Shown here: one piece after another, positions 1 to 12,568 of the stretch
How positions within the stretch are numbered: the stretch's first letter is position 1
Layout: every line of letters starts with the position of its first letter
Origin: Cruorifilaria tuberocauda
Lineage: Eukaryota; Nematoda; Chromadorea; Rhabditida; Onchocercidae
Assembly (NCBI GenBank): GCA_013365365.1
Contig: JABVXU010000151.1
Location: 51,017 to 115,016, forward strand
DNA: 64,000 nt
Direction of reading: 5' to 3'
Program-made: the position numbers and the translations under genes
Notes under the pieces: generated by a model
The model's database searches: none
What the model saw: only the letters and a program-made list of their open reading frames with translations
What the model was told of the DNA's origin: nothing

Positions 1-37
1 TATTCATATCTTATTATGGATTTAAAATTTTAATGAC

Positions 38-3000
38 TTGGAGGATCCGAATGAAGCAACAGCATTGGAAGCTTGTGAATTTTGGTTAGCATTAGCAGAA
101 AATCCGCAGGTGTGCAAAGAAGCTCTGCTGCCTCATCTTCCTAAGTTGATACCAGTTCTAGTTAGATGTATGAGGTATTCCGATATGGATATTGCTGTTT
201 TGAAAGTAAGTTATGCGACTAATTTTCGCATGATTTTATGACTAGCCTCTCTTCTAATCTTTTGTTTTTAGTCCTTTATTTCTACTGTAGGACTATTTCA
301 CTCTGCTAGATTGTTTACTCAGTTTTCCAGAGTGATATTGATGAAGAGGATGGTGCGATACCCGATCGTCAGCAAGATATAAAACCACGTTTCCATCGTG
401 CCAAAACGCAAACGCAAACACAAAGGAAGTCCGACTCTACTGCTGAGGGGGTATTTGGGTTATTTTAAATAAATCAATTGTGATTCTTAGCTCTTCGAAT
501 GGTTTCTGGCGAGTTATTTAGTTCTGTCATAGTTATGAAACCGTATAGCTGAAACTTTTACATCATTGCTTCCAGGTGATGAAATATTTCTATATTATTA
601 CTTGGAAGTATAATGTAAAAACTGAATTTTCAAATTAATTACTACGGATGGTGTAAGTTTTTCGAGATTTTAGGAATCCATGGATGATGATGATGATGGA
701 GATGACGATAGTTCAACTGAATGGAATCTGCGTATGCTTTTCGCTTCACTTTTTCTGTGGTGCTTATTATCGGCATGTTTGTATCTCTCATTTTTCAGGC
801 ACCGATAAAATAATTCTTATAATGATCAAGATCTTATAATGTTTTAAAATTTTCAGGAAAATGTAGCGCCGCTTCTTTGGATGTACTTTCCAGCATATTT
901 AATGATGACTTTTTACCAACTCTATTGCCTATCCTGAAAGAAACTCTCTTTCATAATAATTGGCTGGTAAATTATGTTTCACTCAGTTAAATTTTGAAAT
1001 TTGATCTCATTTTTTTGTTCATAAATTTAAATAACTTGATTGGTTTTTTTCTAGAAAAAATGTTTTTATTTCTTGATATTATATGAATATATGAAATAGA
1101 ATGTAATTGAACTGTCTCTAAAACGATAAAATGTAATTTCAGATAAAAGAAAGTGGAATATTAGCCTTGGGTGCTGTTGCAGAAGGCTGTATGTCCGGCA
1201 TTACTCCACATTTGCCTGAACTCGTACCATTCTTAATCACATCCTTGCAAGACCGAAAGGTAGATAACATTCTATACATACTTTAATCTAAACATATTTG
1301 TGTAAGACGATTTTTTAACTGTTAAACATCGTTCATTTCAGGCTCTTGTGAGGTCAATTACTTGTTGGACTTTATCTCGATATTGTCACTATGTTGTTCA
1401 ACAAGACCATAATATGTATTTCAAGCAGTTATTGAAGGAGGTAAACGCATTTTCAGTGAATATTTCAGTGATATGCATGAAAGTCAAGTTTTCTTAGTGG
1501 ATAAGAACTTAAAAAATTCAAATAAAAAATCTCCCATGTAATCGATGCAGAAAAGCTGATGGATTGAAACGGTTTCAGTGATTTTCAATACACTATGAGC
1601 ATGTAGTTCTGCGACTGAGGGTCCAATTTAATGGGCGCAGTTTATCGCGTCACTTGCTGATGAGTCAAGGCAATGAAAGAATGGTGTTACCAGTTGTATT
1701 TGATGAATAAATAAAAATACTCATTAGCAGTAGTAGTAGTGGTAGATAATGAACTGAATCTATCTCAAAAAAATGATATTACATTTTATATTGCATGAGC
1801 TGTGTTTTTTAATAGGATTTGATGCATAAGAACATGAGAAATAATTTGTCTTTCTGAATTAAGGAACGTTTTTTCATGATAATGATGAATTTTCCATTTT
1901 TCATGAAATTTATTTCATTAAAATTATTTTTTCAGTTACTGGCTCGTATTCTGGATGGTAGTAAACGGGTGCAAGAAGCTGCATGCTCTGCATTTGCAAC
2001 TCTTGAGGAAGAAGCAAATTTGGAGTTGGTTCCATATCTTCCTGAAATTCTAGCTACTTTAGTGGAAGCATTCAACAGATATCAGGTTGCTGTTTTATGT
2101 TTAGATTTTGCAAATCTGTGCCGAAATGTGGAAAAAATCTTTTTTGTTTTTTGTTTATTGTAAAATGTACTTTGTTTCCCTGGAGTACACAATTTTTCAT
2201 TAACTTGGTCGACCATGTTGGCTGGTATTTGTAATCTCCTGATATATAGATACCTTTCTTTGAAAATATGCATGGTCCTTATCTTTAATAACAAGTTTAT
2301 ATGGTGCATTATCCCTAAAATGTAATTAATATTGTATATTGTTTCCGCATTTTTTTTAGTATAATGTAATTTTAAAGTGCAATTTCAGGCTAAAAATTTA
2401 CTCATTCTGTATGACGCGGTAGGTACATTGGCAGACAGTGTTGGTCCGAATTTGAATGAACCGCAGTATGTTGAGGTTTGTTTTATGAACAGTCAGTTCT
2501 GTTATTTGTTTTCGAACTGAAATTTATTATGATCATCTTTTAGTGTAACTGATCATTTTTATTTAGACGATCATGAGGCCGTTGATGGCAAAATGGGCTG
2601 CGCTTGGCGATGATGACAAGGAACTATTTCCACTGTTGGAATGCTTATCTTCTGTTGCTACTGCTCTTCATGAAGCTTTCCTACCATATTGTGAACCTGT
2701 TTTTCAACGGTTTTTTCTTTTGGTTTTATATTGTATTATTTGTACATTGTATTTATATTGTATTATATGAAACAACTCATGGTTTGACAGAATTCATAAT
2801 TTTTAAGGTAAATCCAATTGTTTAAATAGTTGTTTCTTTGCTTAGTTTTTATTTTAATGTTGCACTTGCTTAATTTAATAATTATTTTGTTTAAGATGCA
2901 CGGCACTGATTGGACGCTGCTTGCAACAGTCACAGCTTGCTATGGAGCGACCGTCAGAATATGACATGCCAGACAAAGATTTCCTCATTGTTGCATTAGA

Positions 3001-4597
3001 TCTTCTCTCAGGACTTGCAGAAGGACTTGCAGAACACATTGACTCTCTTGTTGGACCTAGTCAAATTATTGGCCTCGTTTACCAATGCTCTATGGTACTC
3101 CATCATGCAATGTCATGAATTTTCATTTCATTTGAATTTTTCTTATTTGCTTGAATTCCAATAATTGTTTCAGGATTCAAGTGCTGAAGTGCGGCAGAGT
3201 TCATTCGCTTTATTAGGTGATTTATCCAAAGCTTGCTATCATTATCTGCAACCTCATATAAGTGCGTTTTGTTTCATATATTTCAAATATTTTTTTTTAT
3301 ACACTGTTAATTATTTGAAAGAAACTTAATACACTAATACAGATAAATTATATGCCATGAATTTAAACTTGGAAACTAATCCTGGGATGTTTCGCTTTTA
3401 ATATTATTCCAAAATATTAATTAATCTCAGCCGTTTTCTTCATGCAGTTTATTAAAATCATATAATTTTGTAGATATTTTTCTTCCTATTTTGGCTCAGA
3501 ATTTGGATCCTGACGCAATATCCGTATGTAACAATTCGATATGGGCAATTGGTGAAATAGCTATGAAGATGGGCGAGGGTATGCGTCCACACGTACTTGG
3601 ATTGTTATCGGCTCTGATAATCGTAATGAATAGAGAGAAAGGACCGAAAACACTGCTAGAAAATACTGGTAAAGATTTTTCATTTGATTTTGGAAATTAT
3701 TTAGTTTTTGGTTTAAATTTCATACCAGCAATTTTCTCTTCTTCCCCTATTTTCCATATGAAATACTAGAAATTTTCTTTTCTGCTTAAAAATTTACCTC
3801 ACTAGTTTCAACATGGACAATTTAAAAATGTACCGACATTTTTCTTTATATATCTTTCAGCAATAACTCTTGGTCGTTTGGGCATTAGTTGTGCTAATGA
3901 AGTTGCGCCGTTCTTACCACAGTTTATTCGTCCATGGTGTTTGGCATTGCGGAATATACGCGATAATGATGAAAAAGAGAGTGCTTTTAGGGGTCTGTGT
4001 AACATGATTAACCTAAACCCCGCTGGAGTACTTGCGGTATTCTTTTTATTTCTTACGAAATATTTTGCTTAATCTCTGTTAATTTGACCGTTTGATAGAA
4101 ACTGCCTTTTTGATAATATTTGAATTATAGCTATTTTATTATCATTCTTGGTAACTCGCTAGTCATATTTGTAGTATTAACATAAATTAATTAACCACAT
4201 ATGTCAAGATTTAACTATGTGAAACATAAATTTTACTAATGACGCTGAAATTCCTAATTATCGTATTCGCAACATATTTCAGGAGTTCATATTTTTATGT
4301 GATGCTATTGCATCTTGGAATAATCCGCAACCTGAATTGAAAATGATGTTTTCGAGGGTAAGGATTGTTATTACTGTCCCGAATCTGTTTTCTCTAAAGA
4401 AGTCATTTTGCAATATTTTTTTCTATAGCTGTTATTTTTTCCCGAAAACTTATTAATAATAAATTACAGTGCAATAAATTGTCTTTCAGATTTTACACGG
4501 TTTTCGACAGCAAGTTGGTGATTTAAACTGGACAGCATTCACATCACAGTTCCCTGCTCCGCTAAAGCAAAGATTAGCAAATCAATACGACGTTTAG
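38..4597 (+). CDS. TNPO1: Transportin-1 (importin beta-2), 5'-truncated by the window edge
   Basis: Nuclear import receptor of the karyopherin-beta family, which carries PY-NLS cargo such as hnRNPs through the nuclear pore and releases it on Ran-GTP. Fifteen exons can be joined with consistent phases: about 38-205, 331-450, 674-731, 857-966, 1143-1259, 1342-1440, 1936-2085, 2389-2475, 2567-2709, 2896-3094, 3174-3261, 3474-3668, 3861-4036, 4283-4357 and 4490-4597. They give about 630 residues of a roughly 890-residue family. HEAT-repeat blocks are clear: [89 protein letters not shown], and the C-terminal ILHGF. The acidic loop of repeat 8, which couples Ran binding to cargo release, is present in exons 2-3 (SDIDEEDGA, then a DDDDDGDDD run). 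It ends in NQYDV before TAG. The first exon boundary is not clear, since there is no good acceptor before residue LEDPNE. The rest looks intact. Confidence 0.95.
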
Positions 4598-7281
4598 TAA
4601 AATTACGGTAAATGTCAGTTCGGTTGGTGATTTGTGGTATTCATATGCCAGTATACACCAATCATTTTGTTTTATTATGGCTTTTGGTCAGTTCCGCCAC
4701 TTGCTGATTGTTCATTAATAAGCTGATTATTAAAACATGCTAAAATTAAAACATTCAAAAGAAAATTTTTACTTACATTTGAATTTGAATGAAATTTTGA
4801 ATATTTCTTTTTCTATCTTATCGTAAATTCATGAATCAGATAACAGTACGTGATGTCGCGGAATAGACCGATAATTGCACACTTTTTTGGAGATTCCATG
4901 TCCTTATAAGTTCAATCTATCGGCGATATTTTCTCCGCAACAGCTGTATCTCCTTTTGGAACTTTCTCACAACTGTGTAAGTTGTCTTTGTTTTTAATAT
5001 TCGCTCTGTGTTCTTTTTGTTTTTAATTTTTTTTTGTTTGCTTTGATGGGTTATTCTTTTCATTTTTTTTTGTTTTGTTTCCTGTTATAAGTTATTTCAG
5101 TTCATAACTTTTTTTTGCAAACCGTTTATTGTTTCGTTTTTTTTTTCTATTTTCTATTTGTTTACGATCACATGCTTTCTGTTTGGTGCTCTTCTATAAT
5201 GTTAAACAATGGGAAGATTTCCAATTACCAAGAAAATATTAAAATTAACGTTTAGACGTTTATTTTTTTCTCGGTATACTTTTGTGATAATAGGACATGC
5301 TGAAATCATACGTAGCAGAAAAAGAGTGCATCGTAAGCATATGTTAATGTTGCTTTAGGTAAGAATAACTCCGAATTTACTCCACTTAGCTCTGTTTTAT
5401 TCAAAGTTGTAAATTACATTACTAATCAATTTGATGTTATAACATGCATAATTTATTGGGGGTAGTAATACTTGTCGTACATAAATTTTTGCTGGTAAAT
5501 TGTCTGGGATCATCTTATTTTCATGAATATGGGTTAACTATTTCACATTTTCTCTGCATAATTTATATATGTTAATTTTTACTGATTTACCATATATGGT
5601 TGTATTATAATATATTCCTGCAGTGAATCATAATTTTATGTTTTATGCATAAGATATTACGAATATATATTTATGTCATCATCGAAATCAAAATTTTTTG
5701 AACGAATAGCTTTGAAATATTTATAGAATCATACAAAACAAGTAAGTCTTTAACTCATTTGCGGGAATAATAAATTGACAATATAAAAGAGTCTATACAC
5801 AAGAGTATGTGCTGTTTGAAATTTTAGTTGTTCAAATCCAGGTGTTTACTGTATGCTATCGTTTTTTACTTCTTGTTTTTGTTTTGTCCTTCAACGTATT
5901 TTCCTACCAAAATTACGTGTATTAGTTCATATGAGCCTCGTTTATCCATCGTATTTGAGTTATAGTATCATTTATTATGTGAATGTCGACTCTTTTTTGT
6001 TTCTTTTTTCTTTGTTCCTTACTGTTGGTCTTTTTTTTTCATATTTCGTTTATTCGTGTTAAATGGAAGCTGTATTGAGTACGGGTTTCTAGAACTGCTT
6101 CAGAACTGAAGTTTGAAAGAGGAACATCTTTTACTTATTAAAAAATCAGAATCCGATAAACTCGTAAAATACAAAATTTTCCAGTTGTTGTTAGGGATGT
6201 GTTTTTTCAACACTAATATTTTTCACTCGGGAATGACAATTCCACGTTTAGTATTATCAAATCAGGTTCGATACAGCCTACTGTCCTTCTCTATTTCACT
6301 TAGTTTATTTTATGTTTTTCATTTACCTGCCAAATAGGTTGAAATTATTTAAAAGTGCTGAGAATACGCTGATACTAAAAAATTGACATTTTGCAGTCTC
6401 ACAGATGGTATATTTATTCTCTAGTGTAAGTGCCTATAAATGTAAAACCCATAGTAACGATTTCTGTTGGTCGTTTCCAGTTTAAAGTAGTTAAGGCATG
6501 CTAGCATGAATAAGTTAGGTCAAAAATACTTCTGAATTCAAGAAGGAGCAGAAGTGTTGTGTGAAGATAAGAGTTTGATTTACATAATTAGTTCCAATTT
6601 TGAATATTTTTTCATAGAATCTGTTGCACTTTGAATTATCTGAGCTTTGGATCGTTGGCTTCAAGATTAGCTGGCAGGAATAGTCATTATTTAGAGTTGT
6701 TTATTCCCATTTTTCGTTGTCTTTCATTTATTTTTGCAATTATTCGTTCAATTATGTTTTATTATGTTCGATAAATGTTTTTAGCTTTTTGCTTTTGTAA
6801 AGTTGCTGAACTTCACTTTGATACTCATCAAGTAATCTTTACATGATCTTTTATAATGCTACGTAGCAGTGACTGTAGTTGCTGATGCATATTAAATTCC
6901 TATTTCTTAGTTTTAATGAATTCTAATTAAAAGTTGCAACACTTATTTGCAACTATTCAAATTGGACTTTGAGTGACTTTGAATATAATGTTAAGAATCA
7001 GAATCATAAAATTATGAGAAGGCAAGTCAAGTTTGAAATGTATTTTATCAAAATCTCTTATAAGCGAAAGCTCTCTTCCTAAATTGCTTTTGTCTAACGA
7101 AAATGTAACTTAAAAAATATTTTGGTGACATCAGCAAGATTTGGATACAACTGTATACAAGTATATGTACAGAATGTTCCGTAATGTGTAACATGGTCTT
7201 TGGTTGTAAAAATTGTATCGATTTATCGGCAGTTCGAAATGTTATCGTTGCTGCTTTTACGGGTTTGGGTTAAGTTCTAGG
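4598..7281. other. Intergenic region, no gene recognised
   Basis: About 2.7 kb between transportin and the THOC6-like gene. The first 600 bases, especially 4980-5170, are strongly T-rich and probably hold the transportin 3' UTR. Short open frames at 5853-6062 and 6113-6337 are hydrophobic or low-complexity and have no convincing splice sites, so I treat them as chance. Confidence 0.6.
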
Positions 7282-9745
7282 ATGGTTGTGGAAGAATCAG
7301 ATGCGGCGTCTTTTCGACAGGCATTTTACAGCAGAATTTATCGTCAGCGTTTTTCTCCAGACGGTAAGATCATAGATAATGTTTGGTGGTTTCGATCATA
7401 ATGTAATGGGGAATTTTTTGACAACTTTATTAAACAAAAATCTTCCTGAAGGTTTAGGACAATAAAGAAAAAGACGGTAATAAAGTTGTTACTTCTATCA
7501 TTAAACTTCATCCATTTTATTTTAATTAGATATAGTTAAGTAAGTTGCAGTTCTTTGCTTTTTACGCTAATTCCTTTCTGAGTGTCCTATTCAAAGAGTA
7601 ACTACATACATACACTAAAAACTGAGGAATGTCAAATGTTTGTTGTCGTCTTGAACAGTATAATTCATATTAAGTAATAATAGACATTACTGACGAAGGA
7701 AATATCCAAAAATGGATACTCTCTAAACAGAATTCATTTTAGGTAATTGGTTAATAGTGACGAATTCACGCGCTCATTTATATCTTTTTGAACTTCGTCA
7801 GGCTCTTGAATTGAATGCTTCCAGTAATGAACGGCGATTCAAGTATCAATTAAAGTTGGATGAACCAATTTATGCTTTGAGTACAGTTCATTCAAGATTA
7901 GTTGGTGGTAACTCAATGGGTCATTTAGCTGTTTATAATTGGGATGATATTACTCACCCTGATACTTCCTATCGTTGCGATCCTTTATGCAAATTTAGTG
8001 GTTTTCCTACAAATTTGTCAATTGCTCCACCATGTGAAATAAATGCGGTAGCTTGCATCGATAGTAGCTATGTGCTGTATGCAGGAGCTGGAGACAATGC
8101 AGTTCGTTTGATAGAGCTTGATCGTCCGGATAAGGTTTGTTTCACTTTTTTTAGTTATGCTTCAAACAATATACATTTGTCATCTCATTGGTGGCTCATA
8201 TTGTACCGATGTTCGAGCAACTGATAGTAATGGAACCTTCAGTAAGTGTAGCTATTTATTAAACTGTTTATTATGTAAATAGGCAAGCGCTTTCACCCAC
8301 TATTTAAATAGCAACAATGAATTTAATATGGTTAGTATTTTTACAACTTCTTACAAAAATTTCAATCTCAGGTCATTTCGACGTTCGTCGGGCATAGTGA
8401 ATATGTAAATGAGTTAGCAGTACAATCAGAGCATGTGTTCTTGAGCTCATCTGAAGATGGTACTGTTCGCCTTTGGGATGCTCGTTCTAAGGATATCCAT
8501 ATTTTCAATGTAGCTGCAGAGGGAAAGCTTAATCGAAGTAGTTGCGGTCGAGGAATTTGCGCTTTAGATGTTGAAGAAGATTTCATGGTAATTTGTAAGG
8601 ATTATTCATAATTTAAATCAAAGTAGTTTTCTATTGATGATAATTGAAAATGGTGTAAATGATTGTTTTTTAAGATAAGAATGAAAAGATGGTGAATGTA
8701 TAGCCAACATAATCTTATCAAAAAGTCTTTCGCGAATTTCGGACGAATAGGGTAACAACAGTGTTGTACTTGATATTGTTTGTTTGATCGTATTTCCTGT
8801 CAAATCATATAAAAAGTTTGTAGAAATAAATGATAGCCAGTGATCTTTGGCAGTGAATACAAATATAGTCGCTTTGTCAGCATCCGATGGAGTTAGTCAG
8901 AAGATAGTTCGGAGTTAGTCTCATTTATTTCTAGAAACTTTCATATATGATCTCTCTTAACGTAATTTGGCAAATATAGGTTTATTTGCTTTATTTAAAA
9001 AAAAATTTCACATTTATCGGTTCTTAGCTAGATACAAAACGTAATTAAATTTTATGAGTTTTATTTTAATTTTTAAACCAGAAATAAGATTATATCTTCA
9101 GGTTTGTGGCGGCGATGTGGAACCCGCAATCTGGCATATCGGTTCAAGGTCATTAGCTTCAGCTTTGGTTTGTGAGCGCCCTCTTCTAATGCGATATACA
9201 GTAGCGAAAATGAACGACAATCGAATTTTAGTGGGAGGAAGTTGTTCAGATCTGATGCAAGTTAGTAACATGGAATTAAATGATGAAAAATGGTTTTCTC
9301 GTAGATTTAGAATGATTGGAAGAAAGTACGCTATAGTAGTAATGCTGATATGAAAAATGAAATTAATTAATTTAAACCCTAGTAGATTTTCTAGATGCTC
9401 TATTTCCCCAATTTTCTCGTTCACCATATCTTCTAAACGTTCTGAAAAACATCCCAGTTAAATTGCCTGTGCTTTTCTAAAAGTGTTTTGGTTGTTATTC
9501 AATATAACGATATGAAATTAACCGTATTTGTTTAGTGGACTTTTTTGCAGTTTGATTACTCAGGCCAATATTTCACATCAGTGAAGACATCTCTCCGGAA
9601 CATTTATTCTATAGAGACGAACGCAATGGGTACAAATGGAATGACAACAGTTGCTGGTGATTCTCTTATGATTGATGCTTTTTTGAATCTTGGTTATGTT
9701 TCTTTTTGTTTCTCGACAACTTCAATGCAGTTTTCCAATCCATAA
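7282..9745 (+). CDS. THOC6: THO complex subunit 6 homolog, WD40 protein
   Basis: Subunit of the THO/TREX machinery that couples transcription to mRNA packaging and nuclear export. Five exons join in phase: 7282-7363, 7743-8134, 8372-8587, 9102-9260 and 9551-9745, giving 347 residues, close to the usual length of about 340. It starts MVVEESDAASFRQAFYSRIY. WD40 features include FSPDGNWLIVTNSRAHLYLF at the N-terminus, FVGHSEYVNELAVQ followed by FLSSSEDGTVRLWDARS (a classical GH...WD blade, with the blade's GH at the start of exon 3), VCGGDVEPAIWHIGS, and a last blade ending FLNLGYVSFCFS, as THOC6 proteins end. The ATG lies six bases after a TCTAG, so a trans-splice acceptor just upstream is plausible. 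No broken frame is visible. Another WD40 family is possible, but the order GG.SMGHLAVYNWDD, GAGDNAVRLIELD and GTVRLWD fits THOC6 best. Confidence 0.88.
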
Positions 9746-12568
9746 CTTTATGCATAGCTTGGGGAGTATTTTTTCTGTATATTTTTCATGCGGGAAAAAT
9801 ATAGCATCCTTTTATCTTTATAGAAAATAACCGATTTTCATGTGTTTTATAACTATACACAATGAAAAACGAAAAAAATAAAAAAGCCTAGGAAATCGAA
9901 ATTACAATATTTTTCCATTGATTATTTCGATTCATTATTTATTTTATGCACTGAATATGTAATTTAAAAAATCCACAAATAATAGAAGAAAACTGCTACA
10001 CTAATACCTCTTAATTACCATGTAAATTCAATATTTGTAAAGTTGATATAAGCATTTTTATTGGTTGCCGTGTAAAAGCGAGAAATAAGCAAATTACGTA
10101 TCGGAAAGGCTTCCAGAGTGGCAGTAATTCATCTCTTTTCTTATTTGCATTATAGATGAGCAAGAAGCAGTCATTGGAATTCGCTGCTTGAATCTGATCA
10201 GTATAAGATATTTGTAAAACGCTGTTTATTTTAGTACTGTGGACCTTGTAATTTCATAATTCAGTAACATGATTAAAGTTATTTATTTCCTTACTGACTT
10301 CACATGCTCATGTAAAATGTAACTTGCTGAATTAAGTTTACATCTTTCTCTTACAGCGGATTAAATTGAACTTTCCTGAATTTTATATAATGAGTCATTT
10401 ATAATATTTTTATGGCATAATATTTTTCATAATATTTTTATGTACAATGAATAATGAAAGGATCGCTGAGTGAGTGATTGATTACACAGTTATAAGTAAT
10501 GATGCAAAAAGAGCGTGAAATAAAAGATGCATCTACAAACAAGTGAATTGAATTTATTTATCTCATCAGTGAAGAAAATAAACGATCTTTCAACAAAAAT
10601 TTTCAATTTCAGATATGAAACATATGGTGTTTCTTTCAAGTATGTGAAAAAAATTTGATGCAGTTAAAAATTAGGAGCATTAAAATTGGATTATTCACAC
10701 AGCACCATTACTAAATCTCTAAACTTTCCATTCTTCAGATTCCTAATTTACAAATACGAGTATTATCGAATTATGTTTGAATTTAACGCCCAAACATATT
10801 TAAAAAATATTCAGGAAACGTCTCATTTTCTCTTATATAATTAAATTTCTTCACAAATATTTCTTTCCCATTTAGTTTTTATATACGATGTAGAATAATA
10901 ATCACTGAATTGAACTGTCTCAACAAATTAAAATCTGTTAAAATAGTTGTTTAGATATTATCATCAAAATTCAAATGAGCGTTCATTTTGGTTCGTGTTT
11001 CTTTTTTAATCAAAGATTTATTTTATAAACAGAAGTAGTAGTTTGATTGCAGTGATTTGATTTGACAATATCGTTTATTCCTGGAATTTGACACTTATCA
11101 AATCTAAATAAATTGCAGATGAATACATAAATTAGCAACAACAACTGTTTCTTGAGAAATTGACTATGTGAAATGATGTCTTTCTCAGTTTTAAATCACT
11201 AATATTAGCGATTTTCACTTCCTTTTTATTGTCCTCTCTGATCCTTATAACATTATTTAATTTTTATTTGCTTATAATTTTCAATACTTGTTTATTGCTT
11301 TTTTATAAAATAAAGTGAAAAAGTATATTTATAAATGGTATTACAGATATTTCAGGGTTTGAAGTAATCTTGAAGAAAATATATCATGAAGGAAACATAT
11401 AAGTAATACTAAATTGATGCATGAAAAACGAAGCAAAGAAAATCACATTATCATTGCTAATGAAATTGCTAACCCTTCGCAATTATGGCAACATTTAGTC
11501 GAGTCATGCCTGACTGCAACAACAGTTCGGATATATTTTAATAAAAAAATGGCTGTTATCATAAGTTATTGGGTCATGAGTTATATTTCATATCTGAAAA
11601 ACGCTCAAAGTAAAACAAAAAAAACGAGTGAATTTTATATCCTATTGTTGGTGTTTCGAAATCAAAAAAAGAATGGAAAGCGAAAGCATTGTTTAATGGA
11701 AACGCTATATAATGAGAAGAAATTGTTATCAGCAAATCCCTTCAATTATATTAAGTAGCTTCAAAATCAGTTCTTTCGATTATAATTATGTGCAAACAGA
11801 AATCCAAAGTAGTAATAATCCAGTGGAATCTATTCAGCTGCTGCTTACTAATATTTAAAGTTGGCTGCTCTTTGATTTCGTTTTTCACAAAATAAAAATC
11901 ATTCATAAAACTGCATCATAATTTATAAGAATTATGCAAAATCTGGGAAAAGAATAAAAGATACTTGTGGCTTGGAAAATTTTCATTTTTCTACTTGTGT
12001 CATCATCCATAGTTATTTAAATTCTAATTTTGGAGGCATAATGAAGCGAGACAAGGTGCTGTTGATTAAGAAAACTACTTCATTTCAAATTTTCATTTGT
12101 TCTGAATTTGAAATCCAATCATTTGTCACTTATTTGTCCTGAAGACAATTTTTCTGCTCTTTGTGGTGCTTACTGTGGATTTTTTAACAATAGAAAACTA
12201 TTCAATAAAATATCATCATAATATTATTACAAGAAACTTTGCTATAGAATAATTAGAAATCTAATCAGTTAGTATATTTCATCAAGTCCATATTTTGAAA
12301 TTATTGAAATTGAAAATTAGTTGAATTACAAAATTGTCACCTGTATCTTTGCATTTCAAAAAAGTGCAAAATCATGTTGATTTATGAAACGTTAAAATCC
12401 GAAAGAAATCAATATAATAAGAATTCCAGTATCACTACTTTTCTCTGCTAGATCATTGCTCTAAAATACATTTGTAACTTATTATTACTTAAATTCTATT
12501 AAACGGTGTAAAGAAAACTCTTATTTTCTTTTTTCTCCTTTAAATTAATACTATTCCTTTAGCGGCGT
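9746..12568. other. Intergenic region with one doubtful ORF
   Basis: About 2.8 kb with no gene I can support. An open frame at 11417-11758 (+) starts at ATG and reads MHEKRSKENHIIIANE; it then reads NPSQLWQHLVESCLTATTVRIYF before turning low-complexity. It has 113 codons, no recognisable family and no clear neighbouring exons. It may be a relic or chance. Confidence 0.4.

Noticed and set aside
6255..6290. GGTTCGATAC as a tRNA B-box
   Set aside because: It lacks the closing CC and no paired arms or A-box are found around it, so no nuclear tRNA is called.
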